From: Desulfurococcales archaeon
Lineage (GTDB): Archaea > Thermoproteota > Thermoprotei_A > Sulfolobales > Fervidicoccaceae
DNA: 12,534 bases
Assembly: GCA_027048265.1 (NCBI GenBank)
Contig: JALTXS010000122.1
Location: 1-12,534 of the forward strand
Direction of reading: 5' to 3'
A program made the position numbers and the translations under genes. Within the stretch, counting starts at the first letter, position 1; the number at the start of each line of letters is the position of its first letter. This document shows, one piece after another, positions 12,122 through 12,534 of the stretch. The notes under the pieces are model-generated. The model was given only the letters and a program-made list of their open reading frames with translations. It did not search any database and was not told where the DNA came from.

Positions 12122-12534
12122 ATGGCCACACACAAGGTAGTTCTAATACCGGGCGACGGCATAGGCCCCGAGCTAACCCAGCTCACCGTAAAACTCTTCG
12201 AGGCAGCAGAGGTCCCCATAGAATGGGTAGTGGTCGAGCTGGGTGAGCCAGCTATCAAAAAGTATGGCGACCCACTGCCCGAGGAGGCTTTGGAGACTAT
12301 TAAAAAATACCCCGTGATCTTCAAGGGGCCCCTCACCACCCCCGTGGGCGGGGGCTATAGGAGCGTTAACGTGAGGCTCAGGGTAGAGCTTGACACCTAC
12401 GCTGTCGTGAGGCCCGCCAAGTCCCTCCCAGTCTCCTGGCTGTACGCTGATGTGCCTCGCTACAAGAACGTGGACCTCGTGATAGTTAGGGAGGCCACCG
12501 AGGGCCTCTACAGCGGCATTGAGCACTTCGTTGG
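12122..12534 (+). CDS. NAD(P)-dependent isocitrate dehydrogenase, partial (runs off right edge)
   Basis: Oxidatively decarboxylates isocitrate to 2-oxoglutarate in the TCA cycle. The first 137 residues are present. Seen: the nucleotide-binding N terminus HKVVLIPGDGIGPEL, KGPLTTPVGGGYRSVNVRLR, VVRPAKS, and REATEGLYSGIEH. With E. coli Icd as guide, the substrate residues are all there at the right spacing: S81, N83, R87, R97, R123, Y130. The Ser-x-Asn pair marks isocitrate rather than isopropylmalate dehydrogenase. The short N terminus and TEGLYSGIEH resemble NAD-type enzymes, and REAT replaces the usual RENT. Homoisocitrate dehydrogenase is the main alternative. Start ATG at 12122-12124 with GGTG six bases upstream. 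It is transcribed away from prpD. Confidence 0.9.
   Translation, partial: MATHKVVLIPGDGIGPELTQLTVKLFEAAEVPIEWVVVELGEPAIKKYGDPLPEEALETIKKYPVIFKGPLTTPVGGGYRSVNVRLRVELDTYAVVRPAKSLPVSWLYADVPRYKNVDLVIVREATEGLYSGIEHFV

Noticed and set aside
12022..12246. 74-codon plus-strand frame overlapping the isocitrate dehydrogenase start
   Set aside because: It reads out of frame through a clear dehydrogenase N terminus and has no ribosome binding site.
1..12534. CRISPR array, insertion-sequence transposase or integrase
   Set aside because: No regularly spaced repeats, no terminal inverted repeats around an open frame, and no transposase or tyrosine recombinase motif were seen on either strand.

Overview
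The window looks like chromosomal DNA from a thermophilic crenarchaeon (Desulfurococcales/Acidilobales-like at best; I cannot fix the genus). The evidence is archaeal promoter style (TATA-like boxes 25-28 bp before starts), GGTG/GAGG-type ribosome binding sites, heavy use of TTG and GTG starts, an Ard1-type protein acetyltransferase, a DUF131 membrane protein, a CCA-encoded tRNA, and a dense set of PIN-domain toxin-antitoxin (TA) pairs.

Layout. Positions 1-950: a minus-strand housekeeping pair (DUF131 membrane protein, then Ard1-like N-terminal acetyltransferase), head to head with an intact tRNA-Arg(CCG) at 951-1029. Positions 1030-1994: a roughly 0.97-kb insert with a UPF0175 antitoxin and a DUF3368 PIN toxin. 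It ends in a 49-bp perfect copy of the 3' part of the tRNA gene, which is the signature of integration into a tRNA. Positions 2066-2998: a SAM-dependent methyltransferase. Positions 3164-5247: a TA graveyard and garden. It holds a DUF104 antitoxin with a frameshifted PIN toxin, a broken partial copy of the DUF3368 toxin, and an apparently intact AbrB-type VapB/VapC pair. Positions 5368-6837: a large orphan membrane protein. Positions 6838-7398: AT-rich, with no convincing gene. Positions 7399-8089: another AbrB-type VapBC pair.

From 8331 onward the sequence becomes GC-richer and metabolic. On the minus strand, in transcription order, are PrpD (2-methylcitrate dehydratase family), PrpB (methylisocitrate lyase, a very clear match) and a citrate/2-methylcitrate synthase. 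Divergent from them is an NAD(P)-isocitrate dehydrogenase that runs off the right edge. Together these genes encode most of the 2-methylcitrate route (propionyl-CoA + oxaloacetate to pyruvate + succinate) beside two TCA-cycle steps. Only an aconitase-type step is missing locally. A 15-bp palindrome lies in the divergent promoter region and is a candidate operator.

The most unusual parts are the integrase-less, tRNA-framed TA module, the decayed near-identical paralogue of its toxin 2-3 kb away, a toxin broken by what looks like one missing base in an A-run, and a methylcitrate pathway cluster in an apparent crenarchaeon.
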